Shown one piece after another: positions 8,044-16,164 of a DNA stretch of 64,000 nt (positions within the stretch are counted from its first letter, which is position 1; every line of letters begins with the position of its first letter). The stretch lies in contig OZ244789.1 in assembly GCA_965219705.1 (NCBI GenBank), positions 2,294,001 through 2,358,000 on the forward strand, given 5' to 3'. The DNA comes from JAJECS01 sp965219705 (GTDB taxonomy: Bacteria; Chloroflexota; UBA11872). The notes beneath the pieces were generated by a model, which did no database searches, was not told where the DNA came from, and worked only from the letters and a program-made list of their open reading frames with translations. The translations under genes were made by a program, and so were the position numbers.

Positions 8044-8773
8044 CGACGGCAGCCGCAGCGCGTCCAGGTAGATGAGTTGTGGGCCTTCGAATCCATGAAG
8101 CAGAAGCAGGTACTGGCCGAGCGGCGCGGCGAGTTGGGCATCGGGGACGTCTGGACCTTCACGAACATCGACCCCGACACGAAGCTCATTCCGACGTGGC
8201 TGATCGGGCGGCGCGACGCCACCACGGCGCGGGAGTTCCTGGTGGACCTGGGCCGCCGGATTAGCGGTCGGTTCCAACTCACGAGCGACGGCGCGAGCTT
8301 CTACCGTGAGGCCGCCGCCGACGCATTCGGCCCGACGATTGACTCTACGCGCAGCTCGTGAAGCTCTACGCTGCCGACGTGGACGGGGCGCACCGCTACA
8401 GCCCGCCGGCGTGCGTGGCAGCGGCACCTGGCGGATCACGGGCGACCCGGACCCGGAGCACATCAGCACATCGCACGTCGAGCGCCAGAACCTCACGATG
8501 CGCATGAGCATGCGGCGGTTCACCCGCCTCACGAACGCCTTCAGCAAGAAGGTCCGCAACCTGAGCTGCGCGGTGGCGCTGTTCGTGTTCCACCACAACT
8601 TCGTTCGCCCGCACACGACGCTCACCAAGGCCGCCAACGGCAAGCCCGCGATGGCGGCGGGGCTGGCGACGCGCCCGTGGACGATGGCCGACCTCGTGGG
8701 GCTGATCGAGGAGCAGGAGGAGACGGCGGCCGATGTGGCGCTGCGGCGGAAGGACCGGCGGTTGCGTCCCTAG
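8044..8773 (+). pseudogene. IS1-family-like transposase, two frameshifts
   Basis: The segments read VQVDELWAFESMKQKQ, GDVWTFTNIDPDTKLIPTWL, ...FYREAAADAFGPTID, then LYAADVDGAHRYSPPAC, then GTWRITGDPDPEHISTSH, VERQNLTMRMSMRRFTRLTN and FHHNFVRPHTTLTKAANGKP. Together they cover an IS1-type DDE transposase of the widespread VDEIW...HISTSYVERQNLTMRM family. The reading frame changes twice. Two extra bases (TC) at about 8344-8345 shift it, and a missing G near 8412 shifts it again. The N-terminal HTH part is not recognisable. The gene is inactive as sequenced. The distal half is well conserved, so decay is recent. Confidence 0.8.
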
Positions 8774-8792
8774 TGGTTGGATACACCCAGCA

Positions 8793-8841
8793 GGTCTTTA
8801 CAATTTGGCCCGTCCGACGGACGGGCTAGAATGTAAGGACC
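8793..8841. repeat. Nested perfect hairpin between IS relic and cassette
   Basis: The outer arms GGTCTTTACA (8793-8802) and TGTAAGGACC (8832-8841) pair at 9 of 10 positions. Inside lie GCCCGTCCG (8808-8816) and CGGACGGGC (8818-8826), a perfect 9-bp palindrome with a single-base centre. It may be a bidirectional transcription terminator, a small palindromic (MITE/REP-like) element, or a binding site. It ends 38 bp before the next gene. Confidence 0.6.
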
Positions 8842-8878
8842 TACCAAGACACCCGTGCCCATGTTGCCCATGTTGCCC

Positions 8879-9514
8879 ATGCCCCAGGTCTTCCAGGGAC
8901 CGGATGCCGTTCGAGAGTTAGGTCGGATGGGTCTGCACCCAAAGGTCTTCGCCGAAGTCCTGCAGCTGGCCCATGCCGATGCGGCCAAGACCACGGCCCA
9001 CGATTCGCCGGCAGCGTCAGGAACAATCTTCTGGCTCAGCGCGCTTCGGTATCTCCGTGACGCTCTGGCCCCCCGCGGATGGGACGTGTTGAACGACGGC
9101 ACCTACTGCCTGACGGTTAGCCCGGATCATCAACGGGCCATCTTGGTCTGGTCCGGCACCGACGCCACGGGGATTGCCACGGCCATTCCGTCGAACCGAA
9201 ACGCCAAGGGTCAACGGACCATACAGTCGGTCGAAGGCAACCAGTTGATGCTTGGTGATTACGACAGTGGGTTCCCGCACGAACTGGAACCCGTGCCAAC
9301 CCCATACGAGACCTGGGCGTTCCTGTACGTAATGGACCGGCAACGCCAGGAGATTCGGGCCGAACTGTCCCTTCCGATTGGGCTTGGTCTCCACGGCAGG
9401 CACCCCGCCTGGCGCACCCGTTTGTTGCTGGAACCCAGTTCTCTTCGACCTGAGATCTCTCGCGATGTGCCCGTTCAACCCACCGTTGAGGTGGCCATTC
9501 GGCGTCGAGGCTGA
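8879..9514 (+). CDS. Unknown protein paired with XRE-ImmA peptidase
   Basis: This 211-residue protein belongs to no family I can name. It is acidic-neutral, has no signal or membrane segment, and reads as a real globular protein: FWLSALRYLRDALAPRGWDV, YCLTVSPDHQRAILVWSGTD, YETWAFLYVMDRQRQEIRAE, LSLPIGLGLHGRHPAWRTRL. The start is ambiguous because a 9-nt tandem repeat creates in-frame ATGs at 8861, 8870 and 8879, none with a clear Shine-Dalgarno. The stop overlaps the next start as TGATG, so the two are translationally coupled. In an XRE-ImmA pair the partner is often the toxin or the protease substrate; that role is inference here. Confidence 0.72.
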   Translation: MPQVFQGPDAVRELGRMGLHPKVFAEVLQLAHADAAKTTAHDSPAASGTIFWLSALRYLRDALAPRGWDVLNDGTYCLTVSPDHQRAILVWSGTDATGIATAIPSNRNAKGQRTIQSVEGNQLMLGDYDSGFPHELEPVPTPYETWAFLYVMDRQRQEIRAELSLPIGLGLHGRHPAWRTRLLLEPSSLRPEISRDVPVQPTVEVAIRRRG

Positions 9515-10602
9515 TGGTCTATGCGAACGACCCCCTAAGCCCAACCCGCCTGTCGCTCGCCAGAAGGCTGCGCGGGTTGAAGCAAACCGAGGTGGCCGTC
9601 GCGACACACATCTCGCGCCAAAGCCTGTGGGCGTACGAGCACGGGCGTCAGGTACCCAACCCGGCGATCGTCGAGCAACTTGGCGACGCGCTTGCCGTTC
9701 CGCCGGCATTTCTCACGGCCGGAGACGTCGACGAACCCACCGCCGACTCCATCAGCTTTCGCTCCCTTCGCCGACTTCCAGGTCGGCAGCGAGACCAAGC
9801 CACCGCGATGTCGACCATTGCGATTCAGGTGTCGACGTGGATCGACCGCCTGTTTGAGGTGCCGGCGGTCGACATCCCGGACTGGCAATTTGTTGAGCCG
9901 GAAATCGCCGCCGACAGCCTTCGTGGACAGTGGGGTCTTGGCTATCTCCCGGTCCCTCACCTCATCCATCATTTGGAGTCACGAGGCATTCGGGTGTTTT
10001 CCGTAGAGACGATTGCGGACCGGTGGTCTGGCATGGATGCGTTGTCGTTCTGGTACGACCAGACCCCGTACGTCTTGCTCAATACTGCCAAGTCACGGTC
10101 ACGGCTGCGGATGTCGTTGGCCCACGAACTCGGACACCTGGTTCTCCACCAAGGGGATGGGTTCGCCAATCGTCGCGACGCCGAACGTGAGGCGGCGCAA
10201 TTTGCGTCGGCCTTTCTAATGCCCCAATCCAGCATGCTCGCCTGCGGGGTGCGAACGGCCGACATGAAGACTCTCAAGGGACTCAAACACGAGTGGGGCG
10301 TATCGATTGCTGCGTTGGTGTACCGGTTACATGCCGTCGGAATGTTGTCGGAACGGCGCTATCGCTCAGCCTTCATTGACCTGACTTCCCTGGGGTGGCG
10401 CTTGGATGAACCGTTGGACACCGAACAGGACATCACCCCCGAATCGTCCCAGTTGCTTCACAAGGTGTTGACCGAACTCCGGGCTGAGGGCGTATTGCGG
10501 CGGGACATCGCACACCAACTGCATCTCTACCCCGCTGATCTGGATGCCCTGCTCATGGGCCTGGTTCCGACAATTCGCCCCGACCCGTTCCCACGATCGT
10601 GA
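9514..10602 (+). CDS. XRE helix-turn-helix / ImmA-IrrE metallopeptidase
   Basis: This 362-residue regulator-protease fusion has an XRE HTH at residues about 10-65 (LARRLRGLKQTEVAVATHIS, AYEHGRQVPNPAIVEQLGDA). A helical linker leads to an ImmA/IrrE (COG2856) zinc peptidase. That domain shows HELGH at 204-208 and the downstream EREAAQFASAFLMP helix supplying the third ligand (E224/E226). Related proteins cleave repressors or antitoxins to switch mobile elements or stress responses. The C-terminal 100 residues are variable in this family. The start is the ATG within TGATG shared with the upstream gene, and the stop is again TGATG with the next gene, so three proteins are made from one coupled message. 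Confidence 0.9.
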   Translation: MVYANDPLSPTRLSLARRLRGLKQTEVAVATHISRQSLWAYEHGRQVPNPAIVEQLGDALAVPPAFLTAGDVDEPTADSISFRSLRRLPGRQRDQATAMSTIAIQVSTWIDRLFEVPAVDIPDWQFVEPEIAADSLRGQWGLGYLPVPHLIHHLESRGIRVFSVETIADRWSGMDALSFWYDQTPYVLLNTAKSRSRLRMSLAHELGHLVLHQGDGFANRRDAEREAAQFASAFLMPQSSMLACGVRTADMKTLKGLKHEWGVSIAALVYRLHAVGMLSERRYRSAFIDLTSLGWRLDEPLDTEQDITPESSQLLHKVLTELRAEGVLRRDIAHQLHLYPADLDALLMGLVPTIRPDPFPRS

Positions 10603-11021
10603 TGCCACGCCAGCCCAGTCACCCACCCTCGCCCGTACCGTCTCGCAAAGACCAAAGATCGCCGCGAGTCAAAGTAGGACACTACCAAGCGGTCGTGGGC
10701 GTTGCGCATGGGTACGATCGCCCGGACCTTGGCCCTCTACTGCCTCAGGACTTCTCTGGCGGCGAAGCCAATGTGGCGAGTCGTCTGGAATCTCTCGGCT
10801 TCGAAGTCGAGCGGCCCCGCCGCAATCCCCCTTGGGCTGAAGAAGAGCTGATCCTCGCGCTCGACCTCTATCTCCGCGCGGGCCTTCTCGACGCCGAGGA
10901 CCAGGCCGTCACAGACCTCTCGCGCGATCTCAACGCGCTGCCGGTGCATACAGTCGAATCGAGCTGCATCGGCTTCGACGACGACAGCGAAGAAGTAGGC
11001 TCTTTTCCTTTGGAGGCTTAG
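10602..11021 (+). CDS. Stand-alone N-terminal module of HNH restriction endonuclease
   Basis: This 139-residue protein starts at the ATG in the TGATG overlap with the peptidase gene. Residues about 75-115 (PPWAEEELILALDLYLRAGL, ...VTDLSRDLNALPVH) match the conserved head found before HNH/McrA-type endonuclease domains (W-x-x-EEL-ILALDLY...LS-x-LNxLPIH). In full-length relatives this is followed by an HNH catalytic domain. Here the frame ends in an acidic 25-residue tail with no HNH motif, and a kinase gene begins 3 nt later. It is either a truncated nuclease or an independently used DNA-binding module. The first 60 residues are not recognised. Confidence 0.62.
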   Translation: MPRQPSHPPSPVPSRKDQRSPRVKVGHYQAVVGVAHGYDRPDLGPLLPQDFSGGEANVASRLESLGFEVERPRRNPPWAEEELILALDLYLRAGLLDAEDQAVTDLSRDLNALPVHTVESSCIGFDDDSEEVGSFPLEA

Positions 11022-11023
11022 GT

Positions 11024-12508
11024 ATGGCTAGCGCAATTGGAGAAACTGTCACACTTGCACGGCAGTGGCACATTTCAGGATTGATTGGACACGGCGGACT
11101 TGGCACAGTTTACAGAGCCATTTCGGACCTCGCTGGCACCTATGCACTGAAGCTGGTCGAAAAGGCTCCTGGGGCTGATCGTGAACTTCTATTTGGCGAG
11201 GATTTGAGCCAATCAGTAAATGTCATTCCCATTATTGATAAGGGTGAGTGGGGAAACTACTTGGTTCTTGTAATGCCAGAAGCCGAACAATCACTCCGTA
11301 GCGTACTCAATCAAAATGGCCCATTTGATCCCCTTGACGCACTCGTAGTATTGATTGATATAGCGGAAGCATTGGTTTCGCTAGCGAGCAGCGTTGTACA
11401 TCGTGATATAAAGCCAGACAATATTCTGTACTTCGATGGCCGATGGCATTTGGCCGATTTTGGAATATCGAAGTATGCGGGTGCAACGACCGCACCCGAT
11501 ACGCAGAAGTTTGCTAGGACTCCCGCATACGCCGCACCGGAACAATGGCGCGATGAGACAGCCACCGGCGCCACAGACATATATGCACTCGGCATCGTCG
11601 CATACGAGCTACTTAGTGGGCACGTACCATTCTGGTCAGATGATGTGAGTGAAATTCGTCGGCAGCATTTGCACGAACCCCATCAATCCATCCCAAATAT
11701 TGAAGCACCACTTCAAAGTATATTCACTGAATGCCTAATAAAGGCACCCGGGTCACGTCCATCGGCTCATGAAGTATTGGAGCGCCTGAGAGACGCATCC
11801 GATTCGGCCTCATCAAGCGCTACAATCCTACTTCGACAGGCAAACGCTATCGCGGTCAATCAAAGGGCGGAAGCAGCTAGGCAAGAGTCTATGCAACAAT
11901 CTGAGGAATCTCGTCGTGATGCTCTTTATGGTGCAGCAATCGACTCGTTCAAGGAGATCACGTCACTGTTGACTAATGAGATTCAGCGACACGCGGTTCA
12001 TTCGAGGGTGGAAAGTCTCAGATTAAATAGAAATTGGCATCTCAACAGCGCTACATTGATGCTTCAGCTCGTCCAACGAACAACGATAGATGGCTCTTCA
12101 GACAGATTTTCGCGGCCACCTTTTGATATTGTTGCTCACGCAGCCATAGGTGTGAAGATTCCTAGAGACCGTTGGCATTATGAAGGAAGGTCACATTCGC
12201 TTTGGTATTGTGATGCCCAATCTGAAGGGCAATATCGCTGGTTTGAAACGGCATTTATGAACAGTGCATTTGTGGCACAGGGGACGACAATGAGGCCATA
12301 TGATATAGACCCTTCACCTGACGCATTTCGCGCACTTGCGCCAATCGTGGATGTAATTCGGTGCGCCTGGCCTTTTACCGCAATTGATAGAGGAGAAAAG
12401 CAAGTATTTGTTGACCGATGGCTAGAGTGGTTTGGTCGAGCGGCGACCGGGCAATTACAAGCTCCATCAACATTACCTGAAAGGGAACCATCAGGCTCGT
12501 GGCGTTAA
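11024..12508 (+). CDS. Ser/Thr protein kinase with unknown C-terminal domain
   Basis: This 494-residue protein starts at the ATG 11024 with GGAGG 7 nt upstream. Residues about 15-275 form a complete Hanks-type kinase: glycine loop IGHGGLGTVY (21-30), K43 in ALKLVEK, H126-R127-D128 in VVHRDIKPDN, D145FG in LADFGISK, and APE at 171-173. No transmembrane segment or PASTA repeats are present, so it is cytoplasmic, unlike PknB. Residues about 300-494 form an unrecognised region (RWHYEGRSHSLWYCD, YRWFETAFMN, PYDIDPSPDAFRAL). The gene is visibly AT-richer than all its neighbours, a sign of recent transfer. Its placement after the ImmA/HNH-module genes suggests a joint stress or defence function, which is unproven. 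Confidence 0.85.
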   Translation: MASAIGETVTLARQWHISGLIGHGGLGTVYRAISDLAGTYALKLVEKAPGADRELLFGEDLSQSVNVIPIIDKGEWGNYLVLVMPEAEQSLRSVLNQNGPFDPLDALVVLIDIAEALVSLASSVVHRDIKPDNILYFDGRWHLADFGISKYAGATTAPDTQKFARTPAYAAPEQWRDETATGATDIYALGIVAYELLSGHVPFWSDDVSEIRRQHLHEPHQSIPNIEAPLQSIFTECLIKAPGSRPSAHEVLERLRDASDSASSSATILLRQANAIAVNQRAEAARQESMQQSEESRRDALYGAAIDSFKEITSLLTNEIQRHAVHSRVESLRLNRNWHLNSATLMLQLVQRTTIDGSSDRFSRPPFDIVAHAAIGVKIPRDRWHYEGRSHSLWYCDAQSEGQYRWFETAFMNSAFVAQGTTMRPYDIDPSPDAFRALAPIVDVIRCAWPFTAIDRGEKQVFVDRWLEWFGRAATGQLQAPSTLPEREPSGSWR

Positions 12509-12730
12509 GCCACTGACGAGCAGCTGTGCCATATCATGGCTATTTCTCCTGTTCTGATAGACAGGGACTCATATCGTCCGTGCCTGAGTCCCAGGGCCAG
12601 GGCCGGGTGGGATCCGCGAATCCCCACCATGAAATCCTGGGTGCATCAAGTGGGTCGGTCCCAAGACACTGGTCGCATCATCAACACCTCTGAGCTAGAA
12701 GTTCAGAACCTGCCGACGCGAGCGACATGA

Positions 12731-13084
12731 GTGGCCCAGGAGAAGATGCTTCTCATTCCCAACCATAGACACTCTACCAAAGCAGGGAGAAGCATCACTT
12801 TAGTTCCGGCTGAGTATAATGGGGTGGTCGTAACTAGTCGATTCCTAGTGGCCCGAACGCAGATTCGCGGAATCTATCGCTACCACATTCGCAATCTGGA
12901 CATAGTGAAACAAAGGTTGCTCACCTTGGTATCAAGCTCATCGTCAACCTTCGAGCGCCTGATGGCCGCCAACCGGGACCTGGAACGGCGGCGGGCCGAA
13001 GTTGGGCAGGTGGAGGAAGTCCAAGCGATGTACATGGCCGGCCTGCTATCCCGTGGGTTGGTCGGCCTCATGTCAGGCGGGTGA
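12731..13084 (+). CDS. Restriction specificity-subunit-like fragment, hybrid ORF
   Basis: This 117-residue frame begins at GTG 12731. Residues about 22-75 (ITLVPAEYNGVVVTSRFLVA, YRYHIRNLDIVKQRLLTLVS, SSSST) resemble the second half of a type I restriction S-subunit target-recognition domain, but everything before and after is missing. From about the ATG at 12962 the composition turns GC-rich and the sequence (MAANRDLERRRAEVGQVEEV) changes character, so the frame looks like a junction of two unrelated pieces. Its stop overlaps the next start (TGATG). The fragment has no expected function in restriction. Confidence 0.4.
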   Translation: MAQEKMLLIPNHRHSTKAGRSITLVPAEYNGVVVTSRFLVARTQIRGIYRYHIRNLDIVKQRLLTLVSSSSSTFERLMAANRDLERRRAEVGQVEEVQAMYMAGLLSRGLVGLMSGG

Positions 13085-13500
13085 TGATGGAGACGAAGGC
13101 TTTGGTGGCCACGCTGAAGGATGCCGGATTCGCGGCCTGCCAGATCGCCGTCCTGCTTGCGGACCTCACCCGCTGCGAGGCGGCCCTGGGGCTGATCAAG
13201 GCGGGCCGCCGGGCCGACGATGGGGAAACCGACTGGCCGGCTGCCCTGGTCCTGACGTGCCTCCAGCCGGCCATCTGGGCCGGCTACAGCCCGGTGCCCA
13301 CCCCCGTGGCCGAGGTGACCGAACGGTTCGCGGCGGTGCGCCAGCGCACCGCCGACCAACCTGACCAGCCGCGCGCGGTGTATGACCTACTTCGGGAGGT
13401 CTGCCAACGGGCACCGGGCGGGATCGAGGTCGCGTTGTGGGGAAAGCACCGCGGCATTCTGACCGACCTGCTCAAGGAGCTCGAAGACCTGGTCGACTAG
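13084..13500 (+). CDS. Hypothetical protein truncating at IS5 insertion site
   Basis: This 138-residue helical protein (ALVATLKDAGFAACQIAVLL, WPAALVLTCLQPAIWAGYSP, LREVCQRAPGGIEVALWGKH) is of unknown family. Its start is the ATG at 13084 or the adjacent one at 13087, coupled by TGATG to the preceding frame. The stop TAG is part of the CTAG target duplicated by the IS5 element, so the insertion left its length unchanged. It lacks recognisable catalytic motifs. Confidence 0.55.
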   Translation: MMETKALVATLKDAGFAACQIAVLLADLTRCEAALGLIKAGRRADDGETDWPAALVLTCLQPAIWAGYSPVPTPVAEVTERFAAVRQRTADQPDQPRAVYDLLREVCQRAPGGIEVALWGKHRGILTDLLKELEDLVD

Positions 13501-14311
13501 GGCCTGTTCACACTAACGCAGCGCATCGACTATGAGGGCGATGAGGATGAACCCGAGGAAGAGGGCGTCGAGCTTCTCGAAGCGCGAGAAGATCCGGCGA
13601 AAGCCCTTCAGGCGCCGGAACAGGCGCTCGACCTCATTGCGCCGCTTGTAGATCTCCTTGTCGTAGGCCCATGGATCGACCCGCGACCGGAGTGGTGGAA
13701 CCACCGGCGTAAACCCCAACGCCAAGACCAGTTGGCGCGTCTCGTTGCCTTGGTAGGCCCGGTCCATCACCACCGCGAGGTTCCCAGGCCGCGGCCCGAG
13801 GCGGTGAAGGAGCTTGCGCCCTTCCGGGGCGTCGTGGGCCTGCCCGGGCGAGAGGGCGAAGGTCATGGCCGTGCGAGCATCCGCGGCAACCATATGAATC
13901 TTGGTGGTCCAGCCGCCACGGGACTTGCCGATGGCCTGGGGTCCGTTTTTTTTAGCGCCCCCGTGCCGTCGGGATGAACCTTGACGCTGGTGCTGTCGAG
14001 CGAGACCGCCTCGAGCTTGATGCGCACGATCTGTTCGCGCTGCAGGTGTTCGAATACCCGATCGAGGACCCCGTTCTTGGACCAGCGATTCATCCGCGTG
14101 TAGACGGTGTGCCATCTGCCAAACCGACGCGGCAATCCGCGCCACTTACAGCCATGCTCGGCGACGTACAGGATGGCGTTGAGCACCTGCAAGTTCGAAA
14201 TCTTGATGTTGCCGCGTTGCACCGGCAGGCAGGGTGCGATCCGTTCGTACTGCGCTTGAGTGAGTTCCATGCCTGCATGATACGCTATTCAGCGTTTAGT
14301 GTGAACAGGCC
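13501..14311 (-). mobile_element. Complete IS5-family insertion sequence
   Basis: The 811-bp element is bounded by 16-bp perfect terminal inverted repeats (GGCCTGTTCACACTAA at 13501-13516, its complement at 14296-14311). A 4-bp target duplication CTAG flanks it at 13497-13500 and 14312-14315, as expected for IS5/IS427-group insertion at YTAR sites. It encodes one transposase on the minus strand. Intact ends and target duplication indicate a recent insertion. Confidence 0.92.
13513..14270 (-). CDS. IS5-family transposase made by -1 frameshift
   Basis: Two overlapping frames encode one DDE transposase. The first (ATG at 14270; LTQAQYERIAPCLPVQRGNI, CKWRGLPRRFGRWHTVYTRM, VSLDSTSVKVHPDG with the first Asp) runs into a run of eight A on the coding strand (13946-13953). 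The second continues in the -1 frame (KKNGPQAIGKSRGGWTTKIH, VVMDRAYQG with the second Asp, YKRRNEVERLFRRLKGFRRI with the Glu). The A-run reads CTA AAA AAA ACG, a classical slippery site used by this IS group, so this is programmed frameshifting rather than damage. The stop is at 13513. Confidence 0.88.
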
Positions 14312-15210
14312 CTAGCCGCCGCGCCGAGCGGCAGCGGGATGCCCGGGACTTCCATGCGTATTCGGTAGAGGCTGGTACAAGCCGTGATGAATAGGGTCTT
14401 CCAGTCGGAATCGCCCCAGGCAAGGTTCGCCGGTGGCTCGGGCGGAATGATCCGTCCGAGCAGTTGACCCCGACGACAGAACACCCACACGCCGCCTGGA
14501 CCGGTGCAGTAGACGTTTCCTCGGCAGTCGACCTTCATACCGTCCGTCCAGCCCGCCTCATCCGAATCCAGTTCGGCGAAGACTCGACCTCCGGCCAGGC
14601 GGCCATCGGCGCGCACGTCGAACGCGCGGATGTGGCGACGGTCGGTATCGCCCACGTACAGCTGCCGCTGGTCCGGCGACAACGCGATTCCGTTGGGCAT
14701 CGCAAAGTCGTCGGCGAGCAGATCGATCACACCGTTGGACGTGACGCGGAAGAGCCCCTGGAACGGCAATTCCTTGCCCTCGGTTCCGTTCGGGAGCCCG
14801 TAGGTCGGGTCGGTGAAGTAAATCGTGCCGTCGGGAAGGAGGACGAGATCGTTCGGGCTGTTGAGGCGCTTCCCCCGATAGCGGTCGGCCAGGAGCGTGG
14901 TGTGGCCGTCCGTCTCGACTCGTGTAACGGCGCGTGCGCCGGCTTCGCAGATGACCAGCCGCTTCCGGGCATCCAGCGTGAGCGCGTTGGCGCCATTGCT
15001 TGGCGCGCGAAAGGTCCGGACCTCGGGGCCCTCCGGCAATTGCCGCCAGCGAATGATTCGGCTGCTGACCACATCAACGAACAGCAGATGATCGCCTCGC
15101 CAGACAGGGCCCTCGGTGAATCTGAATCCTGCGGCCACGCGCTCGATCGTCGGCTCGGACGACACGAGGTCGGCAAATCGATCGTCGTGAACTTCAACGG
15201 CGGCGGCCAT
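14296..15210 (-). CDS. SMP-30/gluconolactonase-like protein, C-terminus altered by IS5
   Basis: This 304-residue six-bladed propeller of the SMP-30/gluconolactonase (LRE) family typically hydrolyses sugar lactones with a bound divalent metal. Diagnostic segments are FTEGPVWRGDHLLFVDVVSS with the metal-binding Glu, RLNSPNDLVLLPDGTIYFTD with the Asn/Asp pair, MPNGIALSPDQRQLYVGDTD and DGMKVDCRGNVY. The last five codons and the stop lie inside the IS5 inverted repeat, so the natural C-terminus has been replaced; the fold is otherwise complete. It is the last gene of a sugar-transport operon (7-nt gap to the permease), which supports a role in carbohydrate oxidation. Confidence 0.85.
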   Translation of the reverse strand: MAAAVEVHDDRFADLVSSEPTIERVAAGFRFTEGPVWRGDHLLFVDVVSSRIIRWRQLPEGPEVRTFRAPSNGANALTLDARKRLVICEAGARAVTRVETDGHTTLLADRYRGKRLNSPNDLVLLPDGTIYFTDPTYGLPNGTEGKELPFQGLFRVTSNGVIDLLADDFAMPNGIALSPDQRQLYVGDTDRRHIRAFDVRADGRLAGGRVFAELDSDEAGWTDGMKVDCRGNVYCTGPGGVWVFCRRGQLLGRIIPPEPPANLAWGDSDWKTLFITACTSLYRIRMEVPGIPLPLGAAARACSH

Positions 15211-15217
15211 GCTCGCG

Positions 15218-16162
15218 CTAGCCCCTGAGCCCTCCGGTCAGCAGCCCGCGCACGAAGTAACGCTGGAGGGCGAAGAAGACGGCGAGCGGAAGAATCATCG
15301 AAACAAATGCCGCCGCCGTCAACAGCTCCCAGTCAGCGCCGCGCGACGATACGAGACTGGCGATCGTGAGCGTAAGCGGACCTCTGTCCGCGGAGATCGG
15401 CGGCAGGACTCCGGGCACCAGCTCGGGGCTTCCGCCGAGAAATATCAGCGCCACCAGCAAGTCGTTCCAAATCCAGAGGAACATGAAGATCGCGAGCGAA
15501 GCCAGGGCCGGAGTGGACAATGGCAGGACGATTTTGAAGAAGACCACTCGACTCGAGGCGCCGTCCACCTGCGAGGCTTCTAGCATTTCGCGGGGGAGCG
15601 CGGCAAAGAAGTTTCGCAGGAGAAAGACGGAAAACGGTAATCCAAATCCCATATGCACCAACCAGATTCCGAGGTATGTGGCATTGAGCTTGAAGAAGCC
15701 GAGGAGATTGAGCAACGGGATTAGCGTCATTTGGAGAGGCACGACGAGCAGGGCTATCACAAGAAAGAACAGGATATCGCGCAACGGGAACCGCATCCAC
15801 GCGAACGCGAAAGCCATGAAGGCAGCAACCATGATTGTGAGGAATGTGGCCGGTACGGTGATCAAGATGCTGCTCACGAAGCTGTCGCCAACGCCCCGTC
15901 GAAAGAGGACGAACGCGTAGTTCTCGAGGGTGAACTCGAACGGGAGCTGAAACGCGGTCCACCACCCGGACGTTGCCACGTTGAGCTTGGGCCGAAACGA
16001 GCTGACAAGGAGCCCGACGCTCGGAAACGTCCAGAGCAACGCAATGACGATGAGCACCAGGTGCAGCGGTCCTCTCGATGCTGCCCGAATCAACCTCTGG
16101 GTCCGAGTTTCCCGTCGGAGCCTCATGGCCTTGACGCGTGGCGTTGCAGTGATTGGCCCCAC
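15218..16162 (-). CDS. Sugar ABC transporter permease, AglG/MalG-like
   Basis: This 314-residue inner-membrane permease has six predicted helices, starting with HLVLIVIALLWTFPSVGLLV. The EAA loop MLEASQVDGASSRVVFFKIV contacts the ATPase. Segments such as LLVVPLQMTLIPLLNLLGFF, YLGIWLVHMGFGLPFSVFLL and LWIWNDLLVALIFLGG resemble the alpha-glucoside permease AglG closely. The start is a GTG 2 bp after the partner permease stop. It forms an importer with the genes at 16165-17052 and 17130-18524. No ATP-binding subunit is encoded here, so a shared MsmK/UgpC-type ATPase elsewhere is expected. Confidence 0.88.
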   Translation of the reverse strand: MGPITATPRVKAMRLRRETRTQRLIRAASRGPLHLVLIVIALLWTFPSVGLLVSSFRPKLNVATSGWWTAFQLPFEFTLENYAFVLFRRGVGDSFVSSILITVPATFLTIMVAAFMAFAFAWMRFPLRDILFFLVIALLVVPLQMTLIPLLNLLGFFKLNATYLGIWLVHMGFGLPFSVFLLRNFFAALPREMLEASQVDGASSRVVFFKIVLPLSTPALASLAIFMFLWIWNDLLVALIFLGGSPELVPGVLPPISADRGPLTLTIASLVSSRGADWELLTAAAFVSMILPLAVFFALQRYFVRGLLTGGLRG

Positions 16163-16164
16163 GA

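Noticed and set aside
1..14315. Prophage
   Set aside because: Only an integrase and a terminase-like fragment occur; no capsid, portal, tail or lysis genes are present, so an insertion-sequence-rich island is the better reading.
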